This document shows positions 1 to 10,096 of a stretch of DNA of 64,000 nucleotides, piece after piece. The stretch comes from Sporosarcina ureae (GTDB lineage Bacteria; Bacillota; Bacilli; Bacillales_A; Planococcaceae). Both the position numbers and the translations under genes were made by a program. The stretch's first letter is position 1. The number at the start of each line of letters is the position of its first letter. The notes beneath the pieces were generated by a model, which saw only the letters and a program-made list of their open reading frames with translations, was not told the origin of the DNA and did not search any database. The stretch covers positions 1-64,000 of the forward strand of contig NZ_JARIEA010000045.1 in NCBI RefSeq assembly GCF_029267015.1, written 5' to 3'.

Positions 1-54
1 TGCTTTACCAGCTGGAATTTGCAATTTCACTACTTTAGTAACTTTTTTAGCCAC
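1..54 (-). CDS. rplK: Ribosomal protein L11, N-terminal fragment
   Basis: Only the first 18 codons lie inside the window. The reading begins with GTG and gives VAKKVTKVVKLQIPAGKA, the usual basic N-terminus of 50S protein L11, which helps form the GTPase-associated centre of the ribosome. A strong AAGGAGGTG ribosome-binding site lies 8 to 16 bases upstream. Its place directly after nusG is the standard bacterial order. The rest of the gene is beyond the left edge. Confidence 0.9.
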   Translation of the reverse strand, partial: MAKKVTKVVKLQIPAGKA

Positions 55-174
55 GAGACACACCTCCTTAAGTCCGTGATGTGGTAATTGGGTTGCCCCT
101 CCCACTCAAATATGTGCCTGCCGACGATGTCGGTAGAATTGGTTAATCCGTACAGACTAAGTCTGACCTTTGAA

Positions 175-203
175 ATGATATCACCATTACACAGATTTTG
201 CAA
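175..203 (-). promoter_or_regulatory. Predicted sigma-A promoter for rplK
   Basis: On the minus strand, TTGCAA (198-203) and TATCAT (175-180) are separated by exactly 17 bases and precede rplK by about 120 bases. This implies that the ribosomal protein operon can start independently of nusG, with a leader of roughly 115 bases that could hold an autoregulatory structure. Assigned by sequence match only. Confidence 0.6.
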
Positions 204-224
204 GAGGGAAAACCACATTTCCCA

Positions 225-767
225 TCACTCCATTTTTTCTACTTGTTCGAATGAAAGTTCCATCTTCGTTTCACGACCGAACATGTCGACAGTTACGATG
301 ACTTTACCTTTATCCATTTCGATCTCTTCTACCTTACCTTCAAAGTGAGCAAACGGTCCTTCAAGTACCGTTACACTTTCACCCACACCGAAATCAATAT
401 CTACACGTTGTTCTTTAACACCCATCTGCTTGAGGATGAATTCTACTTCTTCCGGCAACAACGGAGTAGGTTTCGCTCCGCCACCTGAAGAACCGATAAA
501 TCCAGTGACACCTGGTGTATTACGAACAACATACCAAGAATCATCCGTCATGATCAATTCAACCAAGACATATCCAGGGAACGTTTTACGCATAACTGTT
601 TTCTTTTTACCGTCTTTAATATCTGTTTCTTCTTCTTCCGGAATAACGACACGGAATATCTTATCCGACATACCCATCGTCTCGACACGTTTTTCAAGAT
701 TGGCCTTTACTTTGTTCTCATATCCTGAGTACGTATGCACAACATACCAATTTTTATCCATTTCCAT
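225..767 (-). CDS. nusG: Transcription termination/antitermination factor NusG
   Basis: NusG binds RNA polymerase and modulates pausing, termination and transcription-translation coupling. The 180-residue product has the NGN domain first (NWYVVHTYSGYENKV at the start, then DDSWYVVRNTPGVTGF) and a C-terminal KOW domain from about residue 125 (GPFAHFEGKVEEI). Length and order match Bacillus NusG. Starts at Met1 or Met3 are both possible; the family usually begins a few residues before NWYVV. The only good Shine-Dalgarno sequence (AGGGAGGG) is about 23 bases upstream of the ATG and can pair with GTCCTC close to the start. A terminator-like hairpin separates it from secE. Confidence 0.97.
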   Translation of the reverse strand: MEMDKNWYVVHTYSGYENKVKANLEKRVETMGMSDKIFRVVIPEEEETDIKDGKKKTVMRKTFPGYVLVELIMTDDSWYVVRNTPGVTGFIGSSGGGAKPTPLLPEEVEFILKQMGVKEQRVDIDFGVGESVTVLEGPFAHFEGKVEEIEMDKGKVIVTVDMFGRETKMELSFEQVEKME

Positions 768-811
768 GACATTGAGGACTGCGCGTCCGTCCCTCCCTTA
801 AATTAAAGCTG

Positions 812-840
812 AAAAAACCCGTTCAATCATCAAAACGGGA
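812..840 (-). terminator. Terminator-like hairpin between secE and nusG
   Basis: The minus strand reads CCCGTT, a 10-base loop, AACGGG and then six T residues. This has intrinsic-terminator form, but it lies between two genes that are normally co-transcribed, so it may act as an attenuator for nusG. Stem 6 bp, so strength is moderate. Confidence 0.6.
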
Positions 841-868
841 TATTTTCACGCTATTCATACTTTATTTA

Positions 869-1054
869 TTACAGATTAGTATACCATTTCATAACTCCAG
901 AGATACCTATATCCACTACGAAGAAATAAACGGCCATAAAAATGACTGTAGAAATAACGACTACAGTATACTTCGTTAATTCTTTACGTTTCGGCCAGCT
1001 GACTTTCCGCATTTCCGAAACGACTTTTTTCAAAAAATCGGTAATCTTGCCCAT
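869..1054 (-). CDS. secE: Preprotein translocase subunit SecE
   Basis: A 61-residue single-span SecE, the usual Firmicutes short form. SecE clamps the two halves of the SecY channel in the cytoplasmic membrane. The signature MRKVSWPKRKEL occurs at about residues 15-26, followed by one hydrophobic segment (about residues 29-48). The ribosome-binding site GGAG precedes the ATG. It follows rpmG and precedes nusG, as in other Bacillales. Confidence 0.96.
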   Translation of the reverse strand: MGKITDFLKKVVSEMRKVSWPKRKELTKYTVVVISTVIFMAVYFFVVDIGISGVMKWYTNL

Positions 1055-1110
1055 TCTTCTCCAACCCTTCCGAATGACATAGCGCCCTTACTTGAACTCT
1101 ATGTAACTGG

Positions 1111-1260
1111 TCAAATGGTTTGCTTATGCAATGTATGCGCATTGCAATGACTGCAAAACTTTTTTATACTCATTCTTGCCTCTTGGCTGTTGTTGCCAGC
1201 GGGTAAGGAATAGTTTCGCGAACCACATATCTCACAGCTTAAAGTTATTTTTTTTGCCAT
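1111..1260 (-). CDS. rpmG: Ribosomal protein L33 (zinc-binding type)
   Basis: This 49-residue gene is absent from the ORF track because of its size. The translation starts MAKKITLSCEICGSRNY and contains two Cys-x-x-Cys pairs (Cys9/12 and Cys36/39), the zinc-binding form of 50S protein L33. AGGTGA lies upstream of the ATG, and a TGA stop ends the frame. Its place between sigH and secE matches the rpmGB position in B. subtilis. I cannot tell from sequence alone which L33 paralogues exist elsewhere in the genome. Confidence 0.93.
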   Translation of the reverse strand: MAKKITLSCEICGSRNYSLPAGNNSQEARMSIKKFCSHCNAHTLHKQTI

Positions 1261-1341
1261 TTTGCTTCACCTAATTCAAGACAATAGTCTTGATAAAGAG
1301 TACCATCTAACCCATCACATGTCAATTTACTTTCGATATAT

Positions 1342-1980
1342 TTAACGCACCAGATCCATCGCCATCGAGTGTTCTAGCTTACGTTTGATGCGTTGTAAGG
1401 CATTATCTATCGACTTCACTTGTCGATTCAACACCTCAGAAATCTCACGATAGGACTGGCCTTCTAAGTACAGTGTGAGCACCTCTTTTTCCAATCCACT
1501 CAGCACTTTATTCATTTCTTCTTCCATAAACGAGAAGTTCTCTTTGTGAATCATCAAGTCTTCAGGGTCGTCTAATGTAGAGCCTGATATGATATCCAAT
1601 AGCGTTCGCTCCTGGTCCTCGTCATACATAGGCTTGTCCAGTGAAACGGACGTATTGAGCGGAATATGCTTTTGGCGTGTAGCAGTTTTGATTGCCGTAA
1701 TAATTTGCCGCGTTATACACAGCTCAGCAAAAACTTTAAAAGAACTTAATCTATCGGGACGGAAATCACGAATCGCTTTATAGAGACCAATCATTCCCTC
1801 TTGCACGATATCTTCACGATCTCCACCAATAATGAAATATGTTCTAGCTTTCATACGGACTATCGGTTGAAACTTGGTAATCAAAAAATCCAATACATCT
1901 GAATTCCCTAGATGTATCAACTCCACCATTTCTTCATCAGAAAGCTTAGTAAATTCATTTTTACTTTTCATATTTTCCAT
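1342..1980 (-). CDS. sigH: RNA polymerase sigma-H factor
   Basis: SigH directs transcription at the onset of sporulation and in transition-state cells. Region 2 contains GDREDIVQEGMIGLYKAIRD and region 4 the helix-turn-helix SYREISEVLNRQVKSIDNAL; these closely resemble B. subtilis SigH, and the length (about 212 residues) fits. The ORF track opens at an upstream GTG, but GGAGAGG overlaps that reading, so the ATG at 1980 is preferred. It sits between rae1 and rpmG as in B. subtilis. Confidence 0.95.
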   Translation of the reverse strand: MENMKSKNEFTKLSDEEMVELIHLGNSDVLDFLITKFQPIVRMKARTYFIIGGDREDIVQEGMIGLYKAIRDFRPDRLSSFKVFAELCITRQIITAIKTATRQKHIPLNTSVSLDKPMYDEDQERTLLDIISGSTLDDPEDLMIHKENFSFMEEEMNKVLSGLEKEVLTLYLEGQSYREISEVLNRQVKSIDNALQRIKRKLEHSMAMDLVR

Positions 1981-2062
1981 GTTCCGCACCAACCTCTCCA
2001 CCCCAGAGTACTAATTGGTTTTATAAGTCAGTATAGACGCGGTAATTTTTCACGTCAACCAC

Positions 2063-2578
2063 TCATTTTCCGCCACGTCTCATTTTCTCGAACTCTGCTG
2101 CTACTTCATCCGTTAATGGAATCTTTGAGATAGGCCGTCGTTCTAATGAATCCTTTAATCTTAACGCAATCACGCGATCTACTTCTTTCATGGCAATTTC
2201 CAGCTCTCGTGCGGAGATGCGAAGCGCACCCTGAGCAAAGACTACCCATTGCTCCACAAGATCGGAAGTGGCTACATGGATTTGTGTTAATCGATCGGTT
2301 AATTCGGACACCAGTTTTTCAATGCGTTCATCAGCCGTTTCGTTCTCTCTCGTAAAGACCACTTCGACTCGATATTGTTTTTTACGTTTCTCGATACCCG
2401 GTACTAGGTGAGCATCAAATACTACAATAACGCGCCATCCTTTATTCGCCTGGAATTCCGCCATCCGCTCAATGAGCCGATCACGCGCTTGCGCAAAATC
2501 TTCTTGCTTCAATTGCTGTAGTTCGGGCCACGCACCGATGATGTTGTAACCATCAACGAGTAGCACGTCTTTCTTCAT
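2063..2578 (-). CDS. rae1: Ribosome-dependent mRNA endonuclease Rae1 (YacP, NYN domain)
   Basis: The 171-residue protein belongs to the NYN/PIN-like YacP family; B. subtilis Rae1 cleaves mRNA in the ribosomal A site. The N-terminus shows the acidic nuclease motif LLVDGYNIIGAWPEL (residues 6-20), followed by RVIVVFDAH, both typical of PIN-like active sites. The start codon overlaps the rlmB stop by four bases, so the two are translationally coupled. Function is transferred from the family; the specificity here is inferred. Confidence 0.9.
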   Translation of the reverse strand: MKKDVLLVDGYNIIGAWPELQQLKQEDFAQARDRLIERMAEFQANKGWRVIVVFDAHLVPGIEKRKKQYRVEVVFTRENETADERIEKLVSELTDRLTQIHVATSDLVEQWVVFAQGALRISARELEIAMKEVDRVIALRLKDSLERRPISKIPLTDEVAAEFEKMRRGGK

Positions 2579-3333
2579 GACGTAGCCTGGGCGGATTGAC
2601 GCTTTCGTAAAACTTCATACATCAACAATGCCGCCGCTACTGAAGCATTTAAAGACGTAACTTTACCTACCATAGGTAAACTATAGAGAAAATCACATCT
2701 TTCGCGCAATATGCGAGACATTCCTTTTCCTTCGCTACCTATAATGACTGCTAAAGGTAATGTAGCGTCCATATGGCGATAATCTGTAGAGTTGGATGCA
2801 TCTGTTCCTGCAATCCATACGCCTTGTTTCTTTAGCTCGTCCACAGTTTGAGACAAGTTATTCACTCGAACAACCGGTATGTGCTCAATCGCACCTGTTG
2901 ATGCTTTGGCCACTACACCTGTCAAACCAACCGCGCGTCTTTTTGGAATAATGATACCATGAACTCCAGAGGCGTCCGCTGTTCGTAAAATAGAACCTAA
3001 GTTATGTGGATCTTCTAATTCATCCAAGATGATGAAGAACGGATCCTCTTGTCTCTCTTTAGCCACGGCAAATAAATCTTCTAACTCCGCATAATCATAA
3101 GCGGCAACCGATGCAAGAATTCCTTGATGACTCAAATCCGTCATTCCATCAAGCTTCTGCTTCGGTGCCGTCTGTACAACTACCCCTGCATCTTTAGCAA
3201 GCTTCATAATTTCACCGATACTTTTCTTGTTAACGCCTTCTGCCACCCAAATTTTATTCAGTTGTCTGCCGGAACGCAGTGCTTCCACTACAGGATTTCT
3301 TCCACCAATTAGTTCAACTTCTAGCTCTGTCAT
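2575..3333 (-). CDS. rlmB: 23S rRNA (guanosine-2'-O)-methyltransferase, RlmB/TrmH family
   Basis: A SPOUT-class methyltransferase of 252 residues that uses SAM to methylate a ribose 2'-OH, most likely in 23S rRNA (YacO/RlmB group). An N-terminal substrate-binding domain ([10 protein letters not shown]) precedes the three SPOUT motifs: [30 protein letters not shown] and [14 protein letters not shown], which form the C-terminal knot. It overlaps mrnC and rae1 by four bases each, forming a tight RNA-processing cluster. Which guanosine is modified cannot be read from sequence. Confidence 0.93.
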   Translation of the reverse strand: MTELEVELIGGRNPVVEALRSGRQLNKIWVAEGVNKKSIGEIMKLAKDAGVVVQTAPKQKLDGMTDLSHQGILASVAAYDYAELEDLFAVAKERQEDPFFIILDELEDPHNLGSILRTADASGVHGIIIPKRRAVGLTGVVAKASTGAIEHIPVVRVNNLSQTVDELKKQGVWIAGTDASNSTDYRHMDATLPLAVIIGSEGKGMSRILRERCDFLYSLPMVGKVTSLNASVAAALLMYEVLRKRQSAQATS

Positions 3334-3749
3334 ACTTTTTCCTCCTCAGGATGCTCCACTAATCGAATCGCCGTCTCTAGTAGTTCAGCCAGACGCTCTT
3401 GCCGACCGAGTAAGTGGATATACCCGAGAACCGCTTCGAATGCCGAGCTATAATTATACGTAGTAACATCAGTGTTTTTAGGGACTGATCCCGCTTTGGC
3501 ATTGCGACCGCGGCGCATTACTGCCAACTCTTCCTCTGTCAGAATTTGTTGGTCTCTCATCGTCAAGATAATGCGTGCTTGCGCTTTCGCAGAGACAAAG
3601 CGTGTAGCCTCCTTATGCAAAATCTGTGGTTTCACACGCCCCATACGCAGTAAATGCTCTCTGACCGCTGTTTCGTATACCGCGTCGCCCATATAAGCAA
3701 GCGCGAGTGCATTGAGTTGTTTGACGTCTATATCACGTAAATTCCCCAC
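3330..3749 (-). CDS. mrnC: Mini-ribonuclease III
   Basis: MrnC is an RNase III catalytic domain without a double-stranded RNA binding domain; in B. subtilis it matures 23S rRNA. The 139 residues contain the acidic active-site motif YMGDAVYE (Asp22, Glu26) and the conserved RRGRNAK and [15 protein letters not shown] segments. It starts four bases after the cysS stop in transcription order and overlaps rlmB, as in B. subtilis. Confidence 0.95.
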   Translation of the reverse strand: MGNLRDIDVKQLNALALAYMGDAVYETAVREHLLRMGRVKPQILHKEATRFVSAKAQARIILTMRDQQILTEEELAVMRRGRNAKAGSVPKNTDVTTYNYSSAFEAVLGYIHLLGRQERLAELLETAIRLVEHPEEEKV

Positions 3750-3753
3750 GCCT

Positions 3754-5154
3754 TTACCCTCTTTTCCAGCGAGTACCTTGCGCTGTATCTTCCAATAAAA
3801 TACCTTGTTCTTTTAGTTGATCTCTAATTTCATCCGAACGTGCAAAATCACGATTTTTTCGCGCATCCAGGCGCTCCTGAATCAACGCATCCACTTCGTC
3901 ATCCACTAATTCCCCCGCGTTTTCAAACGGTAAACCAAGTACATCCATTAATTTATCCAATGTATCAATAAATTGTTGAAGGACGCGACGATCTGTATTT
4001 TTCTCTAGCAAGTAGACGTTAGCTTGCTTGGATAGTTCAAAAATTGAGGCTATCGCATTGGCTGTATTGAAATCATCATCCATTGCCGTTTCAAATGCTT
4101 TGATTTGTTCATTGATTTTATTTAACCAAGGCTCAGAGTCTTCAGCCAGATCTGCCGAGATCGATAGTCGGTGTTGTAAGTTGCTATACGCTGTGCGGAT
4201 ACGTTCCAATCCATTCGCTGCACTCTCCACAAGTTCCTGCGCAAAGTTCACTGGATGACGATAATGCACGGACAGCATGAAGAAACGAAGTACTTTCGGA
4301 TCGACTTGCTTACGGATATCATGCACCAAAATAAAGTTACCTAGTGATTTCGACATCTTTTCGTTATCGATATTAATATAACCATTGTGCATCCAATAGT
4401 TGGCGAAGGTTTTTCCTGTAGCCGCTTCGGACTGCGCAATTTCATTTTCATGATGGGGGAACGCTAAGTCTTGCCCTCCTGCATGAATATCAATCGTCTC
4501 ACCAAGAAGTTGCTTGGCCATAACCGAACATTCGATATGCCAACCCGGACGACCTTTCCCCCACGGACTATCCCATGAAATCTCGCCATCTTTAGCTGAT
4601 TTCCAAAGTGCAAAGTCAAGCGGATCTGTTTTGATCGTATTTTCTTCCACCCGTGCACCAACTTTTAATTCATCGATAGACTGGTGAGAAAGCTTTCCGT
4701 ACCCTTCGAATTTTCGTGTATGGAAGTAGACATCGCCACGAGATTCATAAGCGAATTCTTTATCGATTAGGACTTGAATAAATTCCACAATATCATCAAT
4801 ATGCTCCGTTACACGTGGATGCGCTGTCGCTTCCTCACAGCCAAGAGCACTTACATCTTCATGATACGCTGCGATAAAGCGCTCGGTTAAGTCTCCAACT
4901 TCTTCATTTAATTCATTGGCTGCTTTAATGATCTTATCGTCTACATCCGTGAAGTTTGAAACGTAATTTACTTCATAGCCACGATATTCTAGGTAGCGCC
5001 GAACCGTATCAAATGCAATCACCGGACGCGCGTTTCCAATATGAATATAGTTATAGACGGTCGGTCCACAGACATACATTTTGACCTTTCCCTCTTCTAT
5101 CGGAACAAATTTTTCTTTTTTCCTTGTTAATGTATTATAAAGTTGAATGCTCAT
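3754..5154 (-). CDS. cysS: Cysteinyl-tRNA synthetase
   Basis: This class I synthetase charges tRNA-Cys. HIGN occurs at residues 38-41, KMSKS at about 268-272, and zinc ligands are visible in [20 protein letters not shown] and [12 protein letters not shown]. The ORF track starts seven codons earlier, but AAGGGAG lies 6-7 bases before the ATG of MSIQLYN, so 5154 is chosen. That start lies inside the end of cysE (20-base overlap), which suggests coupled translation. Both genes are controlled by the Cys T-box leader upstream of cysE. Confidence 0.97.
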   Translation of the reverse strand: MSIQLYNTLTRKKEKFVPIEEGKVKMYVCGPTVYNYIHIGNARPVIAFDTVRRYLEYRGYEVNYVSNFTDVDDKIIKAANELNEEVGDLTERFIAAYHEDVSALGCEEATAHPRVTEHIDDIVEFIQVLIDKEFAYESRGDVYFHTRKFEGYGKLSHQSIDELKVGARVEENTIKTDPLDFALWKSAKDGEISWDSPWGKGRPGWHIECSVMAKQLLGETIDIHAGGQDLAFPHHENEIAQSEAATGKTFANYWMHNGYINIDNEKMSKSLGNFILVHDIRKQVDPKVLRFFMLSVHYRHPVNFAQELVESAANGLERIRTAYSNLQHRLSISADLAEDSEPWLNKINEQIKAFETAMDDDFNTANAIASIFELSKQANVYLLEKNTDRRVLQQFIDTLDKLMDVLGLPFENAGELVDDEVDALIQERLDARKNRDFARSDEIRDQLKEQGILLEDTAQGTRWKRG

Positions 5155-5809
5155 GTAAATCTCCCTTTTCTTCATTCACAGTTTCCAACTGCTCAGTACG
5201 CAGTTTCAACTCCTGAATTTGCTTTTCTAATCGTTTGATTTCATCCTCAATTGGGTCTTGTGTAGAATGATCCAGCTTGTTTTTCACACGTACACCATTT
5301 GAAATAACGATTTTCCCAGGTATCCCAACTACCGTGGAATTGGGCGGTACTTCTTTCAAGATAACTGAACCCGCTCCTACTTTACTGTTCTCACCAACCG
5401 TTATGGAGCCCAGAACTTTAGCGCCCGACGCGACTAGTACGTTATCATGAAGTGTTGGATGTCGCTTTCCGCCTTCTTTTCCCGTTCCACCCAATGTAAC
5501 CCCTTGATACAGCGTCACGTCATCACCAATCTCACATGTTTCCCCTATGACTACACCCATCCCATGGTCAATGAATAAACGTCTACCGATCACTGCTCCT
5601 GGATGGATCTCGATACCCGTGAAAAATCTACTGACTTGTGAAACTACACGAGCCAAAAACCGAAGATTACGCTTGTAAAATGCGTGCGCAATACGGTGCA
5701 TCCAAATAGCATGCAACCCCGAATATGTTAAAACTACTTCAATTGTACTGCGGGCCGCTGGGTCTTGATCGAAAATACAGCGAATATCCTCTTTCATACG
5801 TTTGAACAC
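5135..5809 (-). CDS. cysE: Serine O-acetyltransferase
   Basis: CysE makes O-acetylserine from serine and acetyl-CoA, the committed step of cysteine synthesis. The product (224 residues) has the N-terminal helical region and a left-handed beta-helix of hexapeptide repeats ([20 protein letters not shown], then [14 protein letters not shown]), with the usual catalytic histidines. A long charged C-terminal tail ([19 protein letters not shown]) probably forms a coiled coil. It is the first gene of the Cys T-box operon. Confidence 0.96.
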   Translation of the reverse strand: MFKRMKEDIRCIFDQDPAARSTIEVVLTYSGLHAIWMHRIAHAFYKRNLRFLARVVSQVSRFFTGIEIHPGAVIGRRLFIDHGMGVVIGETCEIGDDVTLYQGVTLGGTGKEGGKRHPTLHDNVLVASGAKVLGSITVGENSKVGAGSVILKEVPPNSTVVGIPGKIVISNGVRVKNKLDHSTQDPIEDEIKRLEKQIQELKLRTEQLETVNEEKGDLHEHSTL

Positions 5810-5874
5810 TGAACTTCCCCCTTTTCTTCTTATACCTGCTCGCGCTTCCTAGTTCACAGCAATTTCTTGAGATG

Positions 5875-6145
5875 AAAAAAAGCGCCCCCGTCACTCATGA
5901 TGACAGAGACGCATTAATTGCGTGGTTCCACTCCGCTTGAGAACACATTCGTTCCCCGCTTAATGTCTTTAACGCAGACTATACGTATGGCCTACTAACA
6001 GTTTCGGCTCATCGCTCAAAGGTGCATTTCGATAGTGAACGACTCAGGTCATTTCCAGCCTAGATGACCTTCTCTAGAGAGTATTCATTATCTACTTTCC
6101 TTCTCGACGCTTTTCATATGACGATTTCATATTAGATTCATTTTA
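5875..6145 (-). promoter_or_regulatory. T-box leader, cysteine-specific, upstream of cysE
   Basis: The minus-strand leader has the T-box core GAGTGGAACCACGC (5920-5933) followed by a terminator with a 12-bp G-U-tolerant stem (GCGTCTCTGTCA / TGACGGGGGCGC) and a run of T. In the stem I region the specifier candidate TGC (6024-6026, in GAAATGCACC) is a cysteine codon, matching cysE-cysS. Uncharged tRNA-Cys would stabilise the antiterminator. Fold not computed. Confidence 0.92.
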
Positions 6146-6167
6146 CAGAATATCACCGAAATGTCAA
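6140..6167 (-). promoter_or_regulatory. Sigma-A promoter for cysE-cysS operon
   Basis: TTGACA (6162-6167) and TAAAAT (6140-6145) on the minus strand, 16 bases apart, lie immediately after the gltX stop codon and upstream of the Cys T-box. Confidence 0.8.
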
Positions 6168-6173
6168 TATTGA

Positions 6174-7634
6174 TTATTTTGCGAACTTTCCAACACGCTG
6201 AATGATTTTTTCTTTTCCAATCAACGCAATTGCATCTGGTAATTCAGGCCCTGACGTCTCACCCGTCGCTACTACACGCACAGGCATGAACAAATTTTTG
6301 CCTTTATGTCCTGTTTCCTTTTGGACAGCCTTAATCGCTGCTTTAATCGACGGTGCATCGAAAGATTCTAGTTCTTCAAGTTGTTTCTTAAGTGACGTCA
6401 TCACTTCCGGCACTTGTTCACCTGCCAAAATTTCTGATGCTGTTTCATCATATTCCAATGTGTCATGGAAGAACTGGGCAGATAGCTCAACGATTTCAGC
6501 ACCGAAACTCAATTGACCTTGGTATAGCGCGATTAAATCGTGTACCCAAGCTTGTTCTTCAGTTGACATATTTTCTGAAACCAATCCTGCTGCTTGTAGA
6601 TGAGGCAATGTTAATTCAATTACTTCTTCTAAAGACAGTTTTTTAATATATTGATTGTTCATCCATGTTAGCTTATCCGTATCGAACATCGATGGTGATT
6701 TGGACAAACGCGACTCATCAAATTGCTTAACTAGTTCATCATGTGAGAAGATCTCCTCTTCTCCGACAGGTGACCAACCAAGCAAAGCGAAGAAATTAAA
6801 CATCGCTTCCGGCAAATAACCTAAATCTTTATATTGTGTAATGAATTGAATGATGGATTCATCACGTTTTGAAAGCTTCTTACGTTCTTCGTTGACAATT
6901 AGCGTCATATGACCGAATCGTGGGTGGTCCCAACCGAATACGTCAAATACCATTAGTTGCTTCGGTGTATTCGTCAAGTGCTCTTCTCCACGGAATACAT
7001 GTGAGATTTTCATCAAATGATCGTCTACTACTACCGCAAAGTTATACGTAGGAATACCATTCGTCTTCACCATCACCCAGTCACCGATGTCTTTTGATTC
7101 AAACGTGACTTCACCACGCACAAGGTCATCAATTGTATACGTAACGTCTGCAGGAACACGCATACGGATGTTGTAAGACTTTCCTGCCTCTTCATTTTCT
7201 GCAACTTGTTCCGCTGTCAAATGACGGCAAGTTCCATCATACATAGGCGCTGCGATTCCCGCTTCTTTCTGTGCGTCACGCTTTGCTTCTAGCTCTTCAG
7301 GAGTACAGAAACATTTATAAGCATGGCCGTTTTCAAGCATTTCATCTGCATACTTCTTATATAAATCCAGACGTTCCATTTGACGATACGGTCCGTATTC
7401 TCCGCCAATATCAATTGATTCGTCATGATGGATGCCGAGCCACGTTAGGTTTTCAAGTTGTGATAGTTCACCACTTTCAATATTTCGTGCCGTATCCGTA
7501 TCTTCAATACGAACAATGAATTTCCCGTCATAGTGACGAGCGAATAAATAGTTGAATAACGCGGTCCGCGCTCCACCTATATGTAGTTGGCCTGTTGGAC
7601 TCGGTGCATAACGCACACGTACTTCTTGTGTCAT
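6174..7634 (-). CDS. gltX: Glutamyl-tRNA synthetase
   Basis: Class I synthetase of 486 residues that charges tRNA-Glu (and, in Firmicutes, usually also tRNA-Gln for later amidation). HIGG is at residues 18-21 ([19 protein letters not shown]) and KLSKRDES near residue 250. The C-terminal helical anticodon-binding domain is complete. It lies between ispF and the Cys T-box operon, as in B. subtilis. Confidence 0.97.
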   Translation of the reverse strand: MTQEVRVRYAPSPTGQLHIGGARTALFNYLFARHYDGKFIVRIEDTDTARNIESGELSQLENLTWLGIHHDESIDIGGEYGPYRQMERLDLYKKYADEMLENGHAYKCFCTPEELEAKRDAQKEAGIAAPMYDGTCRHLTAEQVAENEEAGKSYNIRMRVPADVTYTIDDLVRGEVTFESKDIGDWVMVKTNGIPTYNFAVVVDDHLMKISHVFRGEEHLTNTPKQLMVFDVFGWDHPRFGHMTLIVNEERKKLSKRDESIIQFITQYKDLGYLPEAMFNFFALLGWSPVGEEEIFSHDELVKQFDESRLSKSPSMFDTDKLTWMNNQYIKKLSLEEVIELTLPHLQAAGLVSENMSTEEQAWVHDLIALYQGQLSFGAEIVELSAQFFHDTLEYDETASEILAGEQVPEVMTSLKKQLEELESFDAPSIKAAIKAVQKETGHKGKNLFMPVRVVATGETSGPELPDAIALIGKEKIIQRVGKFAK

Positions 7635-7717
7635 AATATTTACCTCTCCGTTTCGAATTGATTACGTTCTTATATAATTTCCTATCTATTTTAACACTCT
7701 AGAAGATGTTTTGAAAG

Positions 7718-8197
7718 TTACTGGTTTTTCATCAGTAAAATCGTTGCCATCGCTGCGATTCCTTCTTCACGTCCAGGGAAGCCTAGACGTTCCGTAGTTG
7801 TAGCTTTCACATTCACTTGCGATAGATCTGCTTCAAGCAGTTCTGCTACGCGCTCACGAATGTCTCCAATATAAGGTGCCATTTTCGGACGTTGCGCAAT
7901 AATCGTACAATCAATATTACCTAAACGATAACCTTCTTCTTTTACCATCGCCCATACTTTCTCTAATAAAATAGCAGAGTCAGCGTCTTTGAACGCATCA
8001 TCCGTATCCGGGAAATGTGTGCCAATATCCACTTTACCAATTGCACCAAGTGCAGCGTCTGTTACTGTGTGTAATAACACATCCGCATCAGAGTGGCCGA
8101 TTAATCCTTTTGTGTGCGGAATGGTGATACCTCCGATAATGAGTGGTCTACCTTCTTCAAATGCATGTACATCAAAACCTTGTCCAATTCGAAACAT
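7718..8197 (-). CDS. ispF: 2-C-methyl-D-erythritol 2,4-cyclodiphosphate synthase
   Basis: IspF carries out the cyclisation step of the non-mevalonate isoprenoid pathway. Metal ligands are visible in GQGFDVHAF (Asp9, His11) and the [10 protein letters not shown] motif; [10 protein letters not shown] and the C-terminal [16 protein letters not shown] complete the family pattern. Length (159) is normal. It starts 13 bases after ispD ends, so the two consecutive pathway genes are probably one transcript. Confidence 0.97.
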   Translation of the reverse strand: MFRIGQGFDVHAFEEGRPLIIGGITIPHTKGLIGHSDADVLLHTVTDAALGAIGKVDIGTHFPDTDDAFKDADSAILLEKVWAMVKEEGYRLGNIDCTIIAQRPKMAPYIGDIRERVAELLEADLSQVNVKATTTERLGFPGREEGIAAMATILLMKNQ

Positions 8198-8210
8198 GGG
8201 GTTATTCCTC

Positions 8211-8900
8211 CTACTTTCTTCTTGCCAGTAAGATTTCGCCTATCGCGAGATCTTCCTGGGTTGTCATCTTTACATTATCATATGAACTCTCTACCACTTG
8301 CACCTCGTGACCCATCCGTTCCACTAGCATGGATTCATCAGTACCAAGAAAGCCATCTCGAATAGCCGAGTCAGATGCTTCCTTCAACAATTGATATCGG
8401 AATGCCTGTGGTGTTTGTACAAGCCATAATTTTTCACGATCTAATGTTTCTTTCACTGCTCCGTTTTCCGCGTACTTAATCGTGTCTTTTGCTTTGACTG
8501 CTGCGATCGCAGCACCTTTTTCATTCGCAGTGTTCACGAGTTCCGTAATGACGGATGATTTAAGGAAAGGTCTTGCCGCGTCATGGACGAGAACAACACC
8601 ATTCCCTTGATACGCTGCAATACAAGCCGCAACACTGTTTTGTCGCTCACCGCCACCTTCTACAAATGTGATAGACTTCGCATGCGCGTGCTGTCCAAGT
8701 ATCTTTTGAATAGCGGCTTGTTCTTCCGGTTTCACGGCCATAATGACCTCTTCACAATTAGGGTCTTCTTGAAACACACTCACTGTGTGATACAAAATTG
8801 GATGCTCGCCTATTTTGAGAAAAAGCTTATTTTGTCCGGCACCCATTCGTTTGCCGCTTCCCGCAGCAGGGATCATCACTGTATATTTCACGTTTGTCAC
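8211..8900 (-). CDS. ispD: 2-C-methyl-D-erythritol 4-phosphate cytidylyltransferase
   Basis: IspD adds CMP to methylerythritol phosphate. The nucleotide-binding signature [16 protein letters not shown] is at residues 10-25 and [10 protein letters not shown] in the middle of the protein. It follows yacL by 20 bases and precedes ispF, a common pairing. Length 229 matches the family. Confidence 0.97.
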   Translation of the reverse strand: MTNVKYTVMIPAAGSGKRMGAGQNKLFLKIGEHPILYHTVSVFQEDPNCEEVIMAVKPEEQAAIQKILGQHAHAKSITFVEGGGERQNSVAACIAAYQGNGVVLVHDAARPFLKSSVITELVNTANEKGAAIAAVKAKDTIKYAENGAVKETLDREKLWLVQTPQAFRYQLLKEASDSAIRDGFLGTDESMLVERMGHEVQVVESSYDNVKMTTQEDLAIGEILLARRK

Positions 8901-8920
8901 TCTGCTTTCTATGCTAGTTA

Positions 8921-10006
8921 TCAGCCCTTGGGTTTAGCAAAAATCATTCGACCCGCCGATGTTTGCAATACACTTGTTACTACTACATCGATAGCATCTC
9001 CTATATGGGAACGACCATCCTCAATTACAATCATCGTGCCGTCATCCAAGTACGCGACACCTTGATTATGTTCTTTACCATCTTTTATAACGACCACATG
9101 CATTTCTTCTCCCGGAATTACTACAGGCTTCACTGCATTGGCAAGATCATTGATATTCAAAACTGCAACACCATGCAAATCAGATACTTTGTTTAAGTTG
9201 AAATCATTCGTTACAACCAGTCCATCCATCTTCTTCGCCAGTTTCACCAGCTTTAAGTCTACTTCCGCCACATTCGGAATATCTTCATCCGTAATCAGCA
9301 CTTGAGGTCCATCATCATTTTGTAATCGCTTTAGAATATCTAGGCCACGTCTACCTTTTGTTCGTTTCAATGTATCAGATGAATCCGCTATATGTTGTAA
9401 TTCTGTCAACACAAACTGAGGCACGACTAAAATCCCCTGTAAAAATCCTGTTGCTACGATATCTGCAATACGTCCATCAATAATGACACTAGTATCCAAT
9501 AATTTATATACATCTTTTTGTGGTGGAGTGACAACTGGTTCTGCTGATTCTTTCTTTTTTGCTGTTGTCATGCGTAAATTAGAAAATGCATTAATGAACT
9601 CTTCCCACTTTTTAAAACCTACTTGGAAACCTAAATAACCTAGAAGAATAGATAATAAAACAGGCACAACTGAAGACACTACCGGAAAACCAATTGCACT
9701 TAGTCCGAAACTGAATAAAAATGCAACGATTAGTCCTACGACTAATCCGATTGTACCGAATAATAAATCCATGATCGGTGCTTTCAAGAGTCTTTCTTCA
9801 ATCCATTTGATGAAATTCACAATCGGCTCGGTTAAAAATAAGCTTAATAAAAATAGAATGATAGCTCCTATGATTGCCTCCACATAAGGGTTTTCAATGA
9901 TGGGGCGTGATGTAAACTCAAACATAGCGAATAAGTACGGTAAAAATAAAACACCGAGAGTTCCTCCGATTAATAAGAATGAAACTTGGACTACTCTTTT
10001 CAACAT
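8921..10006 (-). CDS. yacL: PIN/TRAM-domain membrane protein YacL
   Basis: The 361-residue protein has about four N-terminal membrane segments (residues 5-125), then a PIN nuclease-like domain (YKLLDTSVIIDGRIADI, VTNDFNLNKVSDLHG) with conserved acidic residues, and a C-terminal TRAM domain of likely RNA-binding function (roughly residues 295-350). The family is conserved next to ispD and radA in Firmicutes; a ribonuclease role is inferred from the PIN fold and not established. Confidence 0.9.
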   Translation of the reverse strand: MLKRVVQVSFLLIGGTLGVLFLPYLFAMFEFTSRPIIENPYVEAIIGAIILFLLSLFLTEPIVNFIKWIEERLLKAPIMDLLFGTIGLVVGLIVAFLFSFGLSAIGFPVVSSVVPVLLSILLGYLGFQVGFKKWEEFINAFSNLRMTTAKKKESAEPVVTPPQKDVYKLLDTSVIIDGRIADIVATGFLQGILVVPQFVLTELQHIADSSDTLKRTKGRRGLDILKRLQNDDGPQVLITDEDIPNVAEVDLKLVKLAKKMDGLVVTNDFNLNKVSDLHGVAVLNINDLANAVKPVVIPGEEMHVVVIKDGKEHNQGVAYLDDGTMIVIEDGRSHIGDAIDVVVTSVLQTSAGRMIFAKPKG

Positions 10007-10070
10007 ATTCTTCCACCTCCTTTTCCTTCCTAATAGTATACAACGAATTGTAGTTAGCCGCTTAGGTTAA

Positions 10071-10096
10071 GTGAGGAATTTCTGAAAATTCCTCAC
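10071..10096. repeat. Perfect 11-bp inverted repeat between radA and yacL
   Basis: GTGAGGAATTT, a 4-base loop and AAATTCCTCAC pair perfectly. No clear T run follows on either strand, so it is not a canonical terminator. It lies in the 163-base gap where disA sits in B. subtilis. Confidence 0.6.
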
